In this document: piece after piece, positions 37,154 through 47,256 of the stretch
Layout of the letters: the number at the start of each line of letters is the position of its first letter
Position numbering within the stretch: the first letter of the stretch is position 1
NCBI RefSeq assembly: GCF_000213805.1
Contig: NC_015556.1
Location: 1,922,001 to 1,986,000, forward strand
Source: Pseudomonas fulva 12-X
Lineage (GTDB): Bacteria > Pseudomonadota > Gammaproteobacteria > Pseudomonadales > Pseudomonadaceae
DNA length: 64,000 nt
Reading direction: 5' to 3'
The notes under the pieces: model-generated
The model's database searches: none
The model's input: the letters and a program-made list of their open reading frames with translations, nothing else
Told to the model about the DNA's origin: nothing
Position numbers and translations under genes: made by a program

Positions 37154-39817
37154 ATGCGCACTGAGCAATCGAAGACCATCTACCTCAAGGACTATCAGGC
37201 GCCGGATTACCTGATCGACGAAACCCACCTGACCTTCGAGCTGTTCGAGGATCACACCCTGGTGCACGCCCAACTGGTGATGCGCCGCAACCCGGCGTTG
37301 TCCGCCGAACTGCCGGCGCTGGTGCTGGACGGCCAGCAGCTCGAGCTGTTGCACCTCAAGCTCGACGACCGCGAGCTGAGCACCGGCGATTATCAGCTGA
37401 CCGACAGTCACCTGACCCTGCAGCCAACCCAGGCCAGTTTCGTCATCGACAGCACCGTGCGCATCCACCCGGAAAGCAACACCGCGCTGGAAGGCCTGTA
37501 CAAGTCCAGCGGCATGTTCTGCACCCAGTGCGAGGCCGAGGGTTTTCGCAAGATCACCTATTACCTCGACCGCCCGGACGTGATGAGCGGCTTCACCACC
37601 ACGCTCAGCGGCGACAAGCAGAAGTACCCGATCCTGCTGTCCAACGGCAACCCGATCGCCAGTGGCGAGGAAGACGACGGCCGCCACTGGGCAACCTGGG
37701 AAGACCCGTTCAAGAAACCGGCCTACCTGTTCGCCCTGGTGGCCGGTGACCTGTGGTGCGTGGAAGACAAGTTCACCACCATGAGTGCCCGCGAAGTGAC
37801 GCTGCGTATCTATGTCGAGCCGGAAAACATCGACAAGGTGCAGCACGCCATGGACAGCCTGAAGAAGTCCATGAAGTGGGACGAAGAGGTGTATGGCCGC
37901 GAGTACGATCTGGACATCTTCATGATCGTCGCGGTCAACGACTTCAACATGGGCGCCATGGAGAACAAGGGCCTCAACATCTTCAACTCCAGCGCCGTGC
38001 TGGCCCGCGCCGAAACCGCCACCGATGCCGCCCACCAGCGCGTCGAGGCGATCGTCGCCCACGAGTACTTCCACAACTGGTCGGGCAACCGAGTGACCTG
38101 CCGCGACTGGTTCCAGCTGTCGCTCAAGGAAGGCTTCACGGTATTTCGTGACGCCGCCTTCTCGGCGGACATGAACTCGGCGACGGTCAAGCGCATCCAG
38201 GATGTCGCCTACCTGCGCACCCACCAGTTCGCCGAGGACGCCGGCCCCATGGCCCACCCGGTGCGCCCGGATGCGTACATGGAAATCTCCAACTTCTACA
38301 CCCTGACCATCTACGAGAAGGGTGCCGAGGTGCTGCGCATGATCCACACCCTGCTGGGCGCCGAAGCGTTCCGCAAGGGCTCGGACCTTTACTTCGAGCG
38401 CCACGACGGCCAGGCCGTGACCTGCGACGACTTCGTCAAGGCCATGGAGGATGCCAGCGGCGTCGACCTGACCCAGTTCAAGCGCTGGTACACCCAGGCC
38501 GGCACGCCGCGCCTGGCGGTGACCGAGCAGTACGATGCCGCCGCCAAGACCTACACCCTGACCTTCACCCAGAGCTGCCCGGCCACGCCGGGGCAGAGCG
38601 AGAGCAGCAAGCTGCCGTTCGTGATTCCGGTGGAGCTGGGCCTGCTGGACGGGCAGGGCAATGACCTGCCGCTGCGCCTGCAGGGCGAGGCCGCTGCGGT
38701 GGGCAGCAACCGCGTGTTGTCGGTGACCGAGGCGCAGCAGTCGTTCACCTTCGTCAACGTTGCCGAGAAGCCGCTGCCGTCGCTGCTGCGCGGCTTCAGT
38801 GCGCCGGTGAAGCTCAGCTTCGCCTACGACCGCGACCAGCTGATGTTCCTGATGCAGCACGACAGCGACGGTTTCAACCGCTGGGAAGCCGGCCAGCAGC
38901 TCAGCGTGCAGGTGCTGCAGGAGCTGATCGGCCAGTACCAGCGCGGCGAGAAGCTGGTGCTCGACCAGCGCCTGGTCGCTGCACTGCGCACCTTGCTGCA
39001 GGATGATTCGCTGGATCAGGCTATGGTGGCGGAGATGCTGTCGCTGCCGGGCGAGGCCTACCTCACCGAAATCAGCGCAGTGGCCGATGTCGACGCCATC
39101 CACAGTGCCCGCGAGTTCGCCCGTCAGCAGTTAGCCGACGCGCTTTTCGAGCCGCTGTGGCAGCGTTACCAGGCCAACCGCGAGGTGTCGCGCGCCACGC
39201 CGTACGTAGCCGAAGCCGAGCACTTCGCCCGCCGCGCGCTGCAGAACATCGCGCTGTCCTACCTGATGCTCAGCGACAAGCCCGAGGTACTGGCCGCGGC
39301 GCTGGACCAGTTCGAGACCAGCGACAACATGACCGAGCGCCTGACGGCCCTGGCGGTACTGGTCAACTCACCGTTCGAGGCCGAGCGCAGCAAGGCCCTC
39401 GACGCCTTCGCCGAGCACTTCAAGGACAATGCCCTGGTCATGGATCAGTGGTTCAGCGTGCAGGCCGCCAGCACCTTGCCGGGCGGTCTGGCCCGTGTGC
39501 AGGCATTGATGCAGCACCCGGCGTTCACCCTGAAGAACCCCAACAAGGTGCGCGCATTGATCAGCGCCTTCGCCAGCCAGAACCTGGTGAACTTCCATGC
39601 CATCGACGGCAGCGGCTACCGCTTCCTGGCCGACCAGGTGATCGCGCTCAACGCGCTCAACCCGCAAATCGCCTCGCGCCTACTGGCGCCGCTGACCCGC
39701 TGGCGCAAATACGGCGCCGAACGCCAGGCGCTGATGAAGGCCGAGCTGGAGCGCATTCTCGCCTCCGGTGAGCTGTCGCCCGACGTGTACGAAGTAGTCA
39801 GCAAGAGCCTGGCCTGA
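37154..39817 (+). CDS. pepN: aminopeptidase N (M1 family)
   Basis: 887-aa zinc aminopeptidase (E. coli PepN 870). Substrate recognition GAMEN is at 267-271, HEYFH at 303-307 with third ligand E326 (LKEGF), and the all-alpha C-terminal domains are complete. It cleaves N-terminal residues from peptides in the cytoplasm. ATG 37154 follows GAAGAGG. It is 68 bases after DUF2797 and ends before two hairpins. Confidence 0.95.
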   Translation: MRTEQSKTIYLKDYQAPDYLIDETHLTFELFEDHTLVHAQLVMRRNPALSAELPALVLDGQQLELLHLKLDDRELSTGDYQLTDSHLTLQPTQASFVIDSTVRIHPESNTALEGLYKSSGMFCTQCEAEGFRKITYYLDRPDVMSGFTTTLSGDKQKYPILLSNGNPIASGEEDDGRHWATWEDPFKKPAYLFALVAGDLWCVEDKFTTMSAREVTLRIYVEPENIDKVQHAMDSLKKSMKWDEEVYGREYDLDIFMIVAVNDFNMGAMENKGLNIFNSSAVLARAETATDAAHQRVEAIVAHEYFHNWSGNRVTCRDWFQLSLKEGFTVFRDAAFSADMNSATVKRIQDVAYLRTHQFAEDAGPMAHPVRPDAYMEISNFYTLTIYEKGAEVLRMIHTLLGAEAFRKGSDLYFERHDGQAVTCDDFVKAMEDASGVDLTQFKRWYTQAGTPRLAVTEQYDAAAKTYTLTFTQSCPATPGQSESSKLPFVIPVELGLLDGQGNDLPLRLQGEAAAVGSNRVLSVTEAQQSFTFVNVAEKPLPSLLRGFSAPVKLSFAYDRDQLMFLMQHDSDGFNRWEAGQQLSVQVLQELIGQYQRGEKLVLDQRLVAALRTLLQDDSLDQAMVAEMLSLPGEAYLTEISAVADVDAIHSAREFARQQLADALFEPLWQRYQANREVSRATPYVAEAEHFARRALQNIALSYLMLSDKPEVLAAALDQFETSDNMTERLTALAVLVNSPFEAERSKALDAFAEHFKDNALVMDQWFSVQAASTLPGGLARVQALMQHPAFTLKNPNKVRALISAFASQNLVNFHAIDGSGYRFLADQVIALNALNPQIASRLLAPLTRWRKYGAERQALMKAELERILASGELSPDVYEVVSKSLA

Positions 39818-39822
39818 GCCCA

Positions 39823-39852
39823 TGCCTGAGGCGGTGGTCACCGCCTCAGGCA
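39823..39852 (+). other. hairpin after pepN
   Basis: TGCCTGAGGCGG (39823-39834) and CCGCCTCAGGCA (39841-39852) form a perfect 12-bp stem with a 6-base loop and no T tract. It precedes the true terminator. Confidence 0.6.
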
Positions 39853-39871
39853 ACAAGGCTGATGTTTCCCT

Positions 39872-39898
39872 ACGGCGTCCGTTCTGGACGCCGTTTTT
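39872..39898 (+). terminator. rho-independent terminator of pepN
   Basis: ACGGCGTCC (39872-39880) and GGACGCCGT (39886-39894) with loop GTTCT, followed by TTTTT. Confidence 0.85.
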
Positions 39899-40120
39899 AT
39901 TCCTGCCAAATCGCCTGTTCGCTGTTACCAGCGGCCCTGGTGGTAACAATTTTTTGTTACTTCGGGGAATGAAAAGCTACCGCCACGCTTGGCGACGCCC
40001 TTACTATCGCCGCCGCTGTCGCGATGCTGGCATTTAGCCGTGATTTTTTTCCGTCACTGATGCGTTTCGACAGCCTGCTGAAAGTGTTTCTGAGCCATTC
40101 TGGGTCGCTAATCGGCTGCT

Positions 40121-40141
40121 ACTGGTCAGTGGCCGACCAGT
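40121..40141. promoter_or_regulatory. possible activator site (UAS) upstream of the sigma-54 promoter
   Basis: ACTGGTC (40121-40127) and GACCAGT (40135-40141) form a perfect 7-bp inverted repeat with 7-base spacer. It lies 63 bases upstream of the -24 element, in the usual range for a sigma-54 enhancer-binding protein. Confidence 0.45.
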
Positions 40142-40203
40142 CACAAAGAGACGCTACGGAGCTGCTCTAGAAAAGCGCTTTCAGCTAATACGACCGTTTG
40201 AAT

Positions 40204-40219
40204 TGGCACCAAGGTTGCA
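40204..40219 (+). promoter_or_regulatory. sigma-54 (RpoN) promoter of the DUF1302 operon
   Basis: TGGCACCAAGGTTGCA matches TGGCACG-N4-TTGCA at all but one specified base with exact spacing. It lies about 125 bases before the DUF1302 start. It is one of the two RpoN promoters I see in the window. The rest of the intergenic stretch (39900-40344) shows nothing else recognisable. Confidence 0.8.
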
Positions 40220-40344
40220 CTGCAGTGAGCAGTGACGCCAGCCAGTCCAAGGTCATCGCCGGGTACCAAGTCGGGTACCCGTAAGGCCCGCTACAAAAAT
40301 GGGCCGCACGAACAATGACTGTCTGTCTGCGGAGTAAGTATTCA

Positions 40345-42252
40345 ATGCGTATCAAGTCCCTCGAGCAGGCCCCGCGGGCAAGAGCCGGCTTCGCCCTGGC
40401 CGGCATGTTGCCGCTGCTGGCGGCGGCGCCTGCCCAGGCCGCGGAGTTCAGCTTCGCCGATAACGAGATCAGCGGCTCGCTGGACACCACCCTGTCCTAC
40501 GGGCAGCTGTGGCGCGTGCAGGGGCAGAGCAGGGACAACGACGACGTCAACGTCAACGACGGCAACCGCAATTTCGACACCGGCCTGGCCTCCGAAGTGT
40601 TCAAGATCACCTCGGACCTCGAGATGAACTACCAGAACTACGGCCTGTTCGTGCGCGGCACCGCGTTCTACGACACGCAGATCATGGACAAGCGCAATGA
40701 CTTCTACAGCGGCGACCGTGCCGCCCAGCCCAGCCAGAACACCCCCAACGACGATCGGTTCACCCGCGACACGCGGCACACTGCCGGCCGCGATGCGCAG
40801 ATTCTCGACGCCTACGTTTATGGCAACTGGGACGTTGCCGAGCGCCCGGTCACTGCGCGCCTGGGCCGCCAGGTATTCAACTGGGGCGAGGGCCTGTTCT
40901 ACCGCGGTGGCGTGAACACCAGCAACCCCGTGGACGGCGCGCGCTTCCGTCTGCCGGGCGCGGAACTCAAGGAAGTGCTGATTCCCGTTGAGGCGGTCAG
41001 CTTCAATATCGGCCTGACCGACAACCTGTCGATGGAAACCTTCTACCAGTTCAAATGGAAGGAAACCGCCATCGATCCGGTGGGCAGCTATTTCTCCGAG
41101 ACCGATCTGTTCGCCGAGGGTGGCAGCACCGCTTACTCGCGGCAACCGGATCTGATCCCGCTGGCAGGGCTCTACAGCAACCTTGGCTCAACCGGCGGCC
41201 TGCAGGGCGGGCGCAATGTGGATGCGAACGGCTACATCAAGGTGGCGTCCATCGGCAGCGACATCAATGCGCGCAATGACGGGCAGTTCGGCGTGGCCTT
41301 CCGGTATATCGCCGAGCAGTTGAATTCCACCGAATTCGGCTTCTATTTCGTCAATTACCACTCCAAAGAGCCGACGCTGGCGGCGGATCTGGGCGATTAT
41401 TCCGGTCTGGATCTGAATGCCATTGCGGCGGCGTGCGCGGCCCAGGGGCCGGCATGCCCAAACCCTGCACTTGCTGCAGGCGGCCTAGCCACCATGGATG
41501 TGGCCAACAGCGTCAACGCCCGCCGCCAGTATGTCGAAGACATCCGCATGTACGGCTTCAGCTTCAACACCACCCTGGGCGATGCCTCGCTGTTCGGTGA
41601 GCTGACCTACCGGCCGAACCTGCCGATCGGCGTTGCCGCCACCAACGATCTGCTCGGCGATCTGCTGCGTCAGGCGCCGCAAGTGGTGCAGGGCCAGCAG
41701 GTGAACATTGGCGGCCAGCCGCTACAGCTCGGTGATCAAATCCATAACTACGAGCGCGTCGAGGCTTACGACGCGTCGCTAGGCACCATTTACAACTTCG
41801 GCCCGTCCCTGGGTTTCGATGCGCTAACCGGGGTGGCCGAGCTGGCCTCCGAGCACCTGCGCGGCAGCGACCTGAAATACACCGCCTTCGATGGCTCGAC
41901 CCGCTATTACTCGGGCCGCGGCGACTCGTCCTACACCTTCGGCTACGGGCGCAGCTACCAGGTCAACCGCAATGCCTATGGCTACACCCTGGTGCTGTCC
42001 GGCACCTGGAACGACGTGTTCGCCGGCGTGAACCTGTCGCCCTACGTCGTCTATCGTGACGATTTCGAAGGCAACTCCTACCAGACCGGGCGTTTCGTCG
42101 AGGGCCGCAAGGCCTACACCCTCGGCATGAAGGCGGCGTACATGAACAGCCTGGAAGCCGAACTGCAATACACCGAGTTTTCCGGCGGTGGCAATAACAA
42201 CGCCGTGCGCGACCGCGACAACATCGGCGTCAACGTCAAATACTCCTTCTGA
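40345..42252 (+). CDS. DUF1302 family outer-membrane protein
   Basis: 635-aa exported protein: signal peptide with likely cleavage at AQA|AEF, then many alternating beta strands and a C-terminal VNVKYSF ending in Phe, the usual signature of outer-membrane barrels. Relatives occur in Pseudomonas with a DUF1329 protein and RND pump in pathways for terpenes, sterols and other hydrophobic substrates, so it may be an outer-membrane channel for lipophilic molecules (inference). ATG 40345 follows GGAG (40331-40334). First gene of a four-gene operon. Confidence 0.82.
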   Translation: MRIKSLEQAPRARAGFALAGMLPLLAAAPAQAAEFSFADNEISGSLDTTLSYGQLWRVQGQSRDNDDVNVNDGNRNFDTGLASEVFKITSDLEMNYQNYGLFVRGTAFYDTQIMDKRNDFYSGDRAAQPSQNTPNDDRFTRDTRHTAGRDAQILDAYVYGNWDVAERPVTARLGRQVFNWGEGLFYRGGVNTSNPVDGARFRLPGAELKEVLIPVEAVSFNIGLTDNLSMETFYQFKWKETAIDPVGSYFSETDLFAEGGSTAYSRQPDLIPLAGLYSNLGSTGGLQGGRNVDANGYIKVASIGSDINARNDGQFGVAFRYIAEQLNSTEFGFYFVNYHSKEPTLAADLGDYSGLDLNAIAAACAAQGPACPNPALAAGGLATMDVANSVNARRQYVEDIRMYGFSFNTTLGDASLFGELTYRPNLPIGVAATNDLLGDLLRQAPQVVQGQQVNIGGQPLQLGDQIHNYERVEAYDASLGTIYNFGPSLGFDALTGVAELASEHLRGSDLKYTAFDGSTRYYSGRGDSSYTFGYGRSYQVNRNAYGYTLVLSGTWNDVFAGVNLSPYVVYRDDFEGNSYQTGRFVEGRKAYTLGMKAAYMNSLEAELQYTEFSGGGNNNAVRDRDNIGVNVKYSF

Positions 42253-42267
42253 TCACGGGGATAGAGC

Positions 42268-43629
42268 ATGCTGAACATCAAGGGTGTCGCCGTCGCGCTG
42301 GTACTGCTGGCCGGCAACAGCATGGCGGCCGTATCGCCGCAGGACGCCGCCAAGCTGGGCACCAGCCTCACGCCGCTGGGCGCCGAGAAGGCCGGCAACG
42401 CTGCCGGCACCATCCCGGCCTGGACCGGTGGCATCACCCAGGCGCCGGCCGGTTACAAGGGCTCGGGTACTCACCATATCGACCCGTTCGCCGCCGACAA
42501 GCCGCTGTTCACCATCACCAAGGCCAACCTGGCTCAGTACCGTGACCAACTGACACCTGGGCAGGTGGCGTTGTTCGAGACCTACCCGGACAGCTTCCAG
42601 ATGCCGGTCTACCCCAGCCGTCGTTCGGGCTCGGCACCGCAGTGGGTGTATGCCAATACCGCCGAGAACGCGGTCAGCGCCAAGCTGCTCGACGGCGGCA
42701 ATGGTTTTGCCGATGCCTACGGCGGCATCCCGTTCCCGATTCCGCAGAACGGCGTGGAAGCGCTGTGGAACCACATCGCCCGCTACCGCGGCACCTACGT
42801 GGTGCGCCGCGCCTCGGAAGTGGCGGTGCAGCGCAACGGCTCCTTCTCGCTGGTCACCTCGCAGCAGGAAGCGCTGTTCAAGTTCTATGACCCCAAGGGC
42901 AGCTACGCCAACCTGAACAACATCCTGTTCTATTACCTGTCGTTCACCCGCAGCCCGGCGCGTCTGGCCGGCGGCGCGGTGCTGGTCCACGAGACCCTGG
43001 ATCAGGTCAAGGAGCCCCGCCAGGCCTGGGGTTACAACGCCGGCCAGCGCCGGGTGCGTCGTGCGCCGAACCTGGCCTACGACACGCCGATTTCCACGGC
43101 CGATGGCCTGCGTACCGCCGACGACACCGACATGTTCAACGGCGCGCCGGATCGCTACGACTGGAAGCTGCTCGGCAAGCGCGAGATCTACATCCCCTAC
43201 AACAGCTACAAGCTCACCAGCCCAGAGGTGAAATACAAGGACCTGCTGCAGGTCGGCCACCTCAACCCGGCCTACACGCGCTATGAGCTGCACCGCGTGT
43301 GGGTGGTGGAGGGCACGCTCAAGCCGGGCCAGCGACACATCTATTCCAAGCGCACCCTGTATCTCGATGAAGACAGCTGGCAGGCCGCCGTGGTCGATCA
43401 GTACGATGGTCGCGGCGAGCTGTGGCGCGTGTCCATGGCCTACCTGAAGAACTACTACGAGCTGCCGACCACCTGGTCTGCGCTGGACGTGTTCCATGAT
43501 CTGCAGGCGCGTCGCTACCACGTGCAGAACCTGGACAACGAGGAAGCCAACACCATCGACTTCAGCCAGCCGATGGCCGAAGACAGTTACTTCACACCGG
43601 CAGCATTGCGTCGTCGTGGCACCCGATAG
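42268..43629 (+). CDS. DUF1329 family periplasmic protein
   Basis: 453-aa exported protein (signal peptide, cleavage near SMA|AVS). DUF1329 proteins have a LolB/LolA-like beta fold and are thought to carry hydrophobic molecules or lipoproteins across the periplasm. Conserved Trp/Tyr-rich segments (RVWVVEGTLKPGQRHIYSKR) are visible. It is 15 bases after the DUF1302 gene; a long-loop hairpin follows, and the YCF48 gene begins about 160 bases later, probably by read-through. Confidence 0.82.
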   Translation: MLNIKGVAVALVLLAGNSMAAVSPQDAAKLGTSLTPLGAEKAGNAAGTIPAWTGGITQAPAGYKGSGTHHIDPFAADKPLFTITKANLAQYRDQLTPGQVALFETYPDSFQMPVYPSRRSGSAPQWVYANTAENAVSAKLLDGGNGFADAYGGIPFPIPQNGVEALWNHIARYRGTYVVRRASEVAVQRNGSFSLVTSQQEALFKFYDPKGSYANLNNILFYYLSFTRSPARLAGGAVLVHETLDQVKEPRQAWGYNAGQRRVRRAPNLAYDTPISTADGLRTADDTDMFNGAPDRYDWKLLGKREIYIPYNSYKLTSPEVKYKDLLQVGHLNPAYTRYELHRVWVVEGTLKPGQRHIYSKRTLYLDEDSWQAAVVDQYDGRGELWRVSMAYLKNYYELPTTWSALDVFHDLQARRYHVQNLDNEEANTIDFSQPMAEDSYFTPAALRRRGTR

Positions 43630-43637
43630 AGGAGAAG

Positions 43638-43688
43638 GCCCGCCTGTTGTGCCACAGGCATTCGCGCGGTCGATAACGCGGGCTTTTT
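43638..43688 (+). terminator. weak or partial terminator inside the operon
   Basis: GCCCGC (43638-43643) and GCGGGC (43678-43683) followed by TTTTTC, enclosing a smaller CCTGT/ACAGG hairpin. It would reduce but perhaps not stop transcription into the next two genes. Confidence 0.45.
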
Positions 43689-43793
43689 CTTACAAAACAG
43701 CGGATCGTGGCGGCTACCATGTTCCGCAAAGGCCGATAGCATAGGCAGCGCTTTCAAGGCGCTGGATATAACAAGAACAAGGGGGAGTTGTGT

Positions 43794-44837
43794 ATGAGTG
43801 AGCCCATGGTGCGGCGCACCCGAAGCGGTAAGAAACCGCGGCCCGTGCTGCAGGCCCTGGCACTGTGCTCGTTGCTGGTGGCGGGCGTGCCGGTGCTGCA
43901 GGCCCAGGCTGCCGACGCAGCGACCTTCTCGGTGCCGTCGACGCGGGCCGTCTCCAGTCTCCTGCTCGATGTAGCCCATGCCGGCAAGCGCCTGGTGGCG
44001 GTCGGCGAGCGCGGCCACGTACTGTACTCCGACGACGGCGGCGCCAACTGGACCCAGGCCAAGGTGCCGACCCGCCAGATGCTCACCGCCGTGTATTTCG
44101 TCGACGACCAGCACGGCTGGGCGGTCGGCCACGATGCGCTGATTCTGGCCAGCAGCGACGGCGGCGCCACCTGGACCAAGCAGTTCGAGGACCTGCAGCG
44201 CGAAGCGCCGCTGCTCGACGTGTGGTTCAAGGACGCCCAGCACGGCTTCGCCATCGGCGCCTACGGTGCGCTGCTGGAAACCAGCGATGGCGGCGCCACC
44301 TGGGACGACGTCAGCGACCGCCTCGACAACGAAGACACCTATCACCTCAACGCCATCGCCGATGTACCGGGCGCCGGTCTGTTCATCGTCGGCGAGGCGG
44401 GTAGCGTATTTCGCTCCACCGACGGCGGGCAAAGCTGGGAAACCCTGGAAAGCCCCTATCAGGGCTCGCTGTTCGGCGTGATCGCCAGCGGCGAGGCCAA
44501 TGGCCTGGTGATGTTCGGCCTGCGCGGCCACCTGTTCCATTCCAAGGACGCCGGTGAAACCTGGCAGCAGGTTGCGCTGACCACAGCCGGTGGCGGCGAC
44601 CTGGAGTTCGGGCTGGCCAGTGCGGCGACCCTGGAAGACGGCAGCATCGTGGTGGTCGGCCATGGCGGCAGCGTGCTGCGCAGCACCGACCACGGCAACA
44701 GCTTCAGCGTGTTCAACCGCCCGGATCGTTTGTCCGTGGCGGGCGTCACCGCCGGTGCAGACGGCAAATTGGTACTGGTCGGGCAGGGCGGCGTACGCCT
44801 GACCACCGAGACCGGTGCCAATCCAGGCCAACAATAA
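43794..44837 (+). CDS. YCF48-related beta-propeller protein
   Basis: 347-aa exported protein with a hydrophobic signal stretch (about 20-38, cleavage near AQA|ADA) and repeated Asp-box motifs (SDDGGANW, SSDGGATW, TSDGGATW, STDGGQSW, SKDAGETW), which build a seven-bladed propeller. YCF48-like proteins beside RND transporters probably act as periplasmic partners. GGGGGAG (43781-43787) supports ATG 43794. It is 19 bases before the RND gene. Confidence 0.82.
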   Translation: MSEPMVRRTRSGKKPRPVLQALALCSLLVAGVPVLQAQAADAATFSVPSTRAVSSLLLDVAHAGKRLVAVGERGHVLYSDDGGANWTQAKVPTRQMLTAVYFVDDQHGWAVGHDALILASSDGGATWTKQFEDLQREAPLLDVWFKDAQHGFAIGAYGALLETSDGGATWDDVSDRLDNEDTYHLNAIADVPGAGLFIVGEAGSVFRSTDGGQSWETLESPYQGSLFGVIASGEANGLVMFGLRGHLFHSKDAGETWQQVALTTAGGGDLEFGLASAATLEDGSIVVVGHGGSVLRSTDHGNSFSVFNRPDRLSVAGVTAGADGKLVLVGQGGVRLTTETGANPGQQ

Positions 44838-44856
44838 CAAGCTGGGGTAGTGTTCG

Positions 44857-47235
44857 ATGAGTAACCTTGATCAAGACAAGGCCAGCCTGCTGGAGCGCCT
44901 GATCTTCAACAACCGACCGGCAGTGATCCTGATCTGCCTGCTGGTCAGCCTCTTCCTGTTCTTCCAGGCCACCCAGGTGCGCCCCTCGACCAGCTTCGAG
45001 AAGATGATCCCGCTGAGCCATCCGTTCATCCAGAACATGATGGAGCACCGCAACGACCTGGCGAACCTCGGCAATACCGTGCGTATTTCCGTGGAGGCCA
45101 AGGACGGCGACATCTTCAGCAAGTCCTACATGGAAACCCTGCGCCAGATCCACGACGAGGTGTTCTACATCCCGGGCGTCGAGCGCTCCGGGCTGAAGTC
45201 GTTGTGGAGCCCCAGCGTGCGCTGGACCGAGGTGACCGAGGAAGGCTTCGCCGGTGGCGAGGTGATTCCGCAAACCTACGACGGCAGCGCGCAGAGCCTC
45301 GAAGAGCTGCGCGGCAATGTGCTCAAGTCCGGGCAGATCGGCCGCCTGGTGGCCAACAACTTCAAGTCCAGCATCATCGACGTGCCGCTGCTCGAGTCCT
45401 ACCCGGACCCAGAGGACCAGGGCCGCCTGATCAAGCTCGACTACCAGCAGTTCTCCCACCAGCTCGAAGAGAAGATCCGCAACAAGTACCAGGTGCAGAA
45501 CCCGGACGTGCAGATCCACATCATCGGTTTCGCCAAGAAGGTCGGTGACCTGATCGACGGCCTGGTGATGGTCGCGCTGTTCTTCGGCGTGGCGCTGCTG
45601 GTCACCTTCGTGCTGCTGTACTGGTTCACCTGGTGCATCCGCAGCACCATCGCCGTGCTGATCACCACCCTGGTGGCGGTGGGCTGGCAGCTGGGCCTGA
45701 TGCACACGGTGGGCTTCGGGCTCGATCCGTATTCGATGCTGGTGCCGTTTTTGATCTTTGCCATCGGCATTTCCCATGGCGTGCAGAAGATCAACGGCAT
45801 CGCCCTGCAATCCGGTGGCTGCGACAACTCGCTGACCGCCGCGCGGCTGACCTTCCGCCAACTGTTCCTGCCGGGGATGATCGCCATCCTCGCCGACGCC
45901 GTGGGCTTCATCACCCTGCTGCTGATCGATATCGGCGTGATCCGCGAGCTGGCCATCGGCGCCTCCATCGGTGTGGCGGTCATCGTGTTCACCAACCTGA
46001 TCCTGCTGCCGGTGGCGATTTCCTATATCGGCATCAGCAAGAAGGCGGTGGAGCGCAGCAAGCGCGATGCGGTCAGCGAACATCCGTTCTGGCGCCGCCT
46101 GTCAAACTTCGCCAGTGGCCGTGTGGCACCAATCTCCGTGAGCCTGGCGCTGATCGCCGCGGTCGGCGGCTTCTGGTACCAGCACCAGCACCTGCAGGTC
46201 GGCGACCTCGACCAGGGCGCGCCGGAGCTGCGCCCGGACTCGCGCTACAACCTGGATAACGACTTCGTGATCCGCAACTACTCCACCAGCTCCGACGTGC
46301 TGGTGGTGATGGTCAAGACCGCGCCCGAAGGCTGCTCGACCTACGAGGCCATGGCGGCCATGGACGAGCTGATGTGGACCATGGACAACACGCCGGGCGT
46401 GCAGTCGGCGATCTCCATGGTCAGCGTGTCGCGCCAGGTGATCAAGGGCATGAACGAGGGCAACCTGAAGTGGGAAACCCTGTCGCGCAACCCGGATGTA
46501 CTCAACAACTCTATCGCCCGTGCCGATGGCCTGTATAACGGCGACTGCTCGGTAGCGCCGGTGCTGGTGTTCCTCGAAGACCACAAAGCGGAAACGCTCA
46601 AGCGTGCGGTGAGGGCGGTCGAAGGTTTCGTCGCCGAGCATCAGTCCGAGAACGTGCAGTTCCTGCTGGCCGCCGGTAACGCCGGCATCGAGGCGGCCAC
46701 CAACGAAGTGATCAGCACATCGGAGCTGCTGATTCTGGTGCTGGTCTACCTGTGCGTTGGCATCATGTGCATGATCACCTTCCGCTCCTTCGCCGCCACC
46801 GTGTGCATCGTGCTGCCGCTGATCCTTACCTCGATCCTCGGCAACGCCCTGATGGCCTTCCTGGGCATCGGCGTGAAGGTCGCGACCCTGCCGGTGATCG
46901 CCCTGGGCGTCGGCATCGGCGTGGACTACGGCATCTACATCTACAGCCGCCTGGAAACCTTCCTGCGCGCCGGCCTGCCGCTGCAGGAAGCCTACTACCA
47001 GACCCTGCGCTCGACCGGTAAAGCCGTGCTGTTCACCGGCCTGTGCCTGGCCATCGGCGTGGCGACCTGGATGTTCTCGGCGATCAAATTCCAGGCCGAT
47101 ATGGGCCTGATGCTGACCTTCATGTTCATCGTCAACATGTTCGGCGCACTGTGGCTGCTACCGGCCCTGGCCCACTACTTGATCAAGCCCGAGAAACTGG
47201 CGGGCAAGAAAGGTGGTTCGCTGCTGGCGCACTGA
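44857..47235 (+). CDS. RND/MMPL family transporter
   Basis: 792-aa inner-membrane protein with two repeats, each one TM helix, a large periplasmic loop and a bundle of about five TM helices, as in MMPL/HpnN exporters. The sterol-sensing-domain-like segment LGVGIGVDYGIYIYSR (about 685-700) carries the conserved Asp. It is likely to export lipids or other hydrophobic compounds, together with the upstream three proteins. Last gene of the operon; a strong terminator follows 21 bases after the stop. Confidence 0.85.
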   Translation: MSNLDQDKASLLERLIFNNRPAVILICLLVSLFLFFQATQVRPSTSFEKMIPLSHPFIQNMMEHRNDLANLGNTVRISVEAKDGDIFSKSYMETLRQIHDEVFYIPGVERSGLKSLWSPSVRWTEVTEEGFAGGEVIPQTYDGSAQSLEELRGNVLKSGQIGRLVANNFKSSIIDVPLLESYPDPEDQGRLIKLDYQQFSHQLEEKIRNKYQVQNPDVQIHIIGFAKKVGDLIDGLVMVALFFGVALLVTFVLLYWFTWCIRSTIAVLITTLVAVGWQLGLMHTVGFGLDPYSMLVPFLIFAIGISHGVQKINGIALQSGGCDNSLTAARLTFRQLFLPGMIAILADAVGFITLLLIDIGVIRELAIGASIGVAVIVFTNLILLPVAISYIGISKKAVERSKRDAVSEHPFWRRLSNFASGRVAPISVSLALIAAVGGFWYQHQHLQVGDLDQGAPELRPDSRYNLDNDFVIRNYSTSSDVLVVMVKTAPEGCSTYEAMAAMDELMWTMDNTPGVQSAISMVSVSRQVIKGMNEGNLKWETLSRNPDVLNNSIARADGLYNGDCSVAPVLVFLEDHKAETLKRAVRAVEGFVAEHQSENVQFLLAAGNAGIEAATNEVISTSELLILVLVYLCVGIMCMITFRSFAATVCIVLPLILTSILGNALMAFLGIGVKVATLPVIALGVGIGVDYGIYIYSRLETFLRAGLPLQEAYYQTLRSTGKAVLFTGLCLAIGVATWMFSAIKFQADMGLMLTFMFIVNMFGALWLLPALAHYLIKPEKLAGKKGGSLLAH

Positions 47236-47256
47236 CGGGTTGGCTCGGTAAAGGCG

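Noticed and set aside
37109..39103. 664-aa open frame antisense to pepN
   Set aside because: Antisense shadow without domain motifs; pepN on the plus strand has GAMEN and HExxH motifs.
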